The notes under the pieces were generated by a model that worked only from the letters and a program-made list of their open reading frames with translations, was not told the origin of the DNA and searched no databases. A stretch of 64,000 nt of DNA. Origin: Paenibacillus sp. OK003 (GTDB lineage: Bacteria > Bacillota > Bacilli > Paenibacillales > Paenibacillaceae). Below, one piece after another: positions 61,798 through 64,000 of the stretch; the stretch's first letter is position 1, and each line of letters opens with the position of its first letter. The translations under genes and the position numbers were made by a program. The stretch is taken from the NCBI RefSeq assembly GCF_900109515.1, contig NZ_FOBD01000007.1, positions 1 to 64,000 on the forward strand, written 5' to 3'.

Positions 61798-62066
61798 ACT
61801 GTCACGTACCGACTTGGTATTTTTTTCTCAGTTAGTTCATGGAAACCCAGTAGACAACCAATAGAAGTTAAATAGCATCGACATAGAATTCGAAGCAGAC
61901 TGACCAAGCAGCACCTAATCTTACCCAAATAGCAGAATCGACACTAACCTATAGCCATCCAAACTTACCTTTCACCAACATCAGGGACACGCACACAAGC
62001 AACCCCTGATCCCCAAGCATTAACTATATACAAACGGCAATTTGCCGCATAAAGGGTGTGAGAAAC

Positions 62067-63023
62067 ATGCAAACGAGAAGCTCGGGCAATACGCAGGGCA
62101 TTGACGTCTCGCGGTATCAGGGCAATATCGATTGGGCCAAAGTGAAGGCGAGCGGCATGACATTTGTGTTCATCAAGGCGACCGAAGGGCAGACGTATAC
62201 GGATCCGAATTTCCAAACCAATGTGACTGGCGCACTGGCGGCGGGCATGCTGGTAGGGACGTACCATTTTTTTCGCGCAACGACTAGCGATGGTGCCAAG
62301 GCTGAAGCGGCGCATTATGCCACGACACTGCAAAAAGTAGGAGGCGCCAAGGCGCTGCAATTACCTCCTGTTATGGACTACGAGAACAATCCGGGTAACC
62401 TGAGCAAAGCTCAGATCAACACGGTAGCTAAGGCTTTTTTAATGGAATTGCAACGTATCACGGGTGTGAAACCGATCATATACACGGGCAATTCATTTGC
62501 TGGCAATTTTGAACCTTCGATGAGCTCATATGATCTATGGATTGCGCGTTACAGCAACACGCGTGTACCGGATGACCAGCCAGCCTGGAAACGTTGGACG
62601 TTCTGGCAGTATACGGACTCGGGCAAGGTGAACGGGATCAGCGGTAACGTGGATATGAACGAGTTCCAAGGATCGGCAGCGGAATTGAAAGCAAAATATG
62701 CAACAGCAACACCGAAGCCGCCAGAGCCATCCGAACCGACCAATCCCACAAATCCCACAAATCCTACGAACCCAACCGAACCACCGAAAGGGGGCGAACC
62801 GATGACAGCCGAAGAGAAAGCAGCGTTTGATGCGTTGAAATCCCAGGTCGATAAACTGCAGGCGCGCCAGCAGATGGAAGTTCCAGTCTGGGCAAAAGCG
62901 GCCGTTGACGCAGCACTGGCATATGACACCAAAAATCCGTTGTTCAGCATCGATGGTGGGGCGAGTTATGATTTTTACCGTTTTATCACGGTCATGTACC
63001 GCAGAGGTTTATTCAAAAAATAA
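62067..63023 (+). CDS. GH25 endolysin (N-acetylmuramidase)
   Basis: A 318-residue cell-wall hydrolase cutting between MurNAc and GlcNAc. The GH25 domain (residues 1-205) has GIDVSRYQGNIDW with the catalytic-site aspartate, FVFIKATEGQTYTDPNFQTN, PPVMDYENN (catalytic acids) and DLWIARYSN. A repetitive Pro/Asn/Thr linker (PTNPTNPTNPTNPT) leads to a helical C-terminal domain of about 75 residues, perhaps for wall binding. No signal peptide, so it needs the holin. ATG 62067 is preferred over the GTG at 62058. Confidence 0.93.
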   Translation: MQTRSSGNTQGIDVSRYQGNIDWAKVKASGMTFVFIKATEGQTYTDPNFQTNVTGALAAGMLVGTYHFFRATTSDGAKAEAAHYATTLQKVGGAKALQLPPVMDYENNPGNLSKAQINTVAKAFLMELQRITGVKPIIYTGNSFAGNFEPSMSSYDLWIARYSNTRVPDDQPAWKRWTFWQYTDSGKVNGISGNVDMNEFQGSAAELKAKYATATPKPPEPSEPTNPTNPTNPTNPTEPPKGGEPMTAEEKAAFDALKSQVDKLQARQQMEVPVWAKAAVDAALAYDTKNPLFSIDGGASYDFYRFITVMYRRGLFKK

Positions 63024-63077
63024 GCTGACCTAACAAAAAATATAAGTTGTTCCTGGTTTTAAAAGAGGGAGCACAAC

Positions 63078-63119
63078 AAGGGACACACGACGCTTTTTGT
63101 CGAATAGTGTTCCTTTTTT
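63078..63119 (+). terminator. Intrinsic terminator of the tail/lysis operon
   Basis: AAGGGACAC (63078-63086) pairs with GTGTTCCTT (63107-63115), one G-U, enclosing ACGAC/GTCG, followed by TTTTTT. Confidence 0.8.
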
Positions 63120-63849
63120 GTGTTTTATGTAAATGATATTGACATATATAATAAAGTTGAAGACTTATGTCCGTAAATCTCTTGTCTAATTGATGAATGT
63201 GATGTAAAGTAAGTTACACGAAATCGTTTTTCACCACTGTTTATTTACACAAACCTCCTCATCATGACAAGACTTTAACATGAAAAGTTATTGTAATGTC
63301 TCCCTGTTGTAAAATCCAACATCTCAAGATCAATCTCACAACGTATTGAAACAATCCAATCCAACCTGCTTGAGAAACCACTTAAATGTCCTGTTTACCA
63401 ACTTTCTGTTCCGGCTAATTGCCACCATTAGATTTTGCCAATTACACTTTTAACTATGATGATCTAACTCCAAGTCAAACTTCAAGTCAAACATTAAGCC
63501 AAACTCCATTCCAAACAACACCACCGTTCTCTCTAAATCAGCCTTTTAAGCCGCCACCAAGTCCGTACCATTCTACTGTTGCTTATTGACCTAAGTTCAA
63601 TTATTACGCAACAACCACAGGCATTTACAACTCGTCACATCATCCGAAAAAACTTACAAAATGTGTACGGTTACATCCGTTTTTACATTTCATATATACT
63701 CCTCAACTTATCTAAACATCCATCACAGGTATCAAAGGCATTTAAAGCCTTTCATATGATACAAAGCACCAAACCAATCGATTGTAATCATTGGAGTTTT
63801 TTCACGCCAGTATCACACACATTATGAGACAGGGAAGGGTGTTGTACGT
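63120..63849. other. AT-rich non-coding interval
   Basis: No supported gene. There is a degenerate CAAGTCAAAC/AAGCCAAAC repeat at about 63470-63515. The only long open frame (63579-63827) lacks a ribosome site and has no recognisable content. Confidence 0.4.
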
Positions 63850-64000
63850 ATGCGAATGAGAAAAAAGTGGTTATCCGGGGTCATGGCAATGGCCATGAGC
63901 ACAGTGTTGATTCTATCGGGCTGCTCCAGCGCCAGTAACGAGGGTACAGGTAATTCCCCCGCTCCAGCGGAAGGTAGCGAGCCTCCAGCAGAAGTGGCGG
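63850..64000 (+). CDS. Lipoprotein, N-terminal fragment (window edge)
   Basis: ATG 63850 behind GGGAAGGGTG. Basic start MRMRKKWLSG, hydrophobic core VMAMAMSTVLI and lipobox LSGC, then a Ser/Gly/Pro-rich linker (NSPAPAEGSEPPAEVA). This is typical of an ABC-importer solute-binding lipoprotein, but the functional part lies beyond the window. Confidence 0.75.
   Translation, partial: MRMRKKWLSGVMAMAMSTVLILSGCSSASNEGTGNSPAPAEGSEPPAEVA

Noticed and set aside
61615..61875. 86-codon frame between holin and endolysin
   Set aside because: It covers the inverted interspersed repeat, lacks a ribosome site and starts in low-complexity AGAGAG sequence.
62700..62800. CRISPR-like repeats in AATCCCACAAATCC
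   Set aside because: They encode the Pro-Asn-Thr linker of the endolysin; no spacers or leader. No CRISPR array was seen anywhere in the window.
36764..63023. Complete prophage
   Set aside because: No terminase, portal, capsid, integrase, replication or att repeats could be found in or beside the region; the tail genes are bordered by DUF4127 and a lipoprotein gene.
63579..63827. 82-codon frame near the right end
   Set aside because: No ribosome binding site and no recognisable content, in an AT-rich gap.

Overview
The window looks like a chromosomal segment of a Paenibacillus-type Firmicute. The reasons are strong AGGAGG-type ribosome binding sites, Bacillus-style lipoprotein signals, a T-box leader, a preQ1-type leader, a LexA (DinR) box of the Bacillus consensus, PBSX-like tail genes and several intergenic repeats. 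The genus is inferred from gene content only; no 16S rRNA gene or tRNA was seen.

Layout. (1) 0-2.3 kb: an HxlR regulator facing a flavodoxin-fold NAD(P)H oxidoreductase, then a remnant of an SRPBCC/AHSA1 gene. (2) 1.4-10.5 kb: an arabinan-utilisation locus. It holds a divergent ArsR-type regulator, a secreted GH43 endo-arabinanase, an AraNPQ-like ABC importer without its ATPase, a GH43 lipoprotein and a cytoplasmic GH43 exo-enzyme. The promoter of the first enzyme combines a sigma-A core, a cre-like site and a palindrome. A tandem array of about 296-bp repeats lies before the last enzyme. (3) 10.7-13.4 kb: an EcsC-family protein and an Fsr-like MFS exporter. (4) 13.7-16.6 kb: queC-queD-queE-queF for 7-deazaguanine (preQ0/preQ1) synthesis, behind a multi-hairpin leader with a preQ1-I-like element. 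(5) 16.6-26 kb: AIM24 protein, coiled-coil membrane protein, a 55-aa orphan, a VWA-family protein that seems to have lost its VWA domain and sits next to a LexA box, a WYL regulator, a KapD-like exonuclease, T-box-controlled proS, and a secreted 5'-nucleotidase with LysM. (6) 26-28.2 kb: XRE repressor plus ImmA-type protease, and an ArpU-like late activator, all phage-derived. (7) 28.2-36.4 kb: a GAF histidine kinase/response regulator pair, oxidoreductase, two VOC proteins, an unknown histidine-rich protein, a membrane protein and a DUF4127 protein.

(8) 36.7-63.0 kb is the most striking part: two complete, paralogous contractile-tail cassettes in tandem. Each has terminator-like protein, small protein, sheath, tube, assembly chaperone with a -1 frameshift site, tape measure, LysM baseplate protein, hub, DUF2577, DUF2634, baseplate J, DUF2313 and a receptor-binding protein with a pyocin-knob-like domain. 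One holin and one GH25 endolysin follow. No capsid, portal, terminase, integrase or replication gene is visible. This is the pattern of an R-type tailocin (phage-tail-like bacteriocin), here doubled, with tape measures of 558 and 657 residues and unrelated-looking fibre modules. In both cassettes the chaperone gene ends in an in-frame A AAA AAC heptamer right before the stop and has an open -1 frame after it.

(9) A pair of homologous structured elements of about 130 bp, each ending in an intrinsic terminator, lies upstream of the DUF4127 gene and upstream of the first tail gene. I do not recognise the family. The window ends in the start of a lipoprotein gene.
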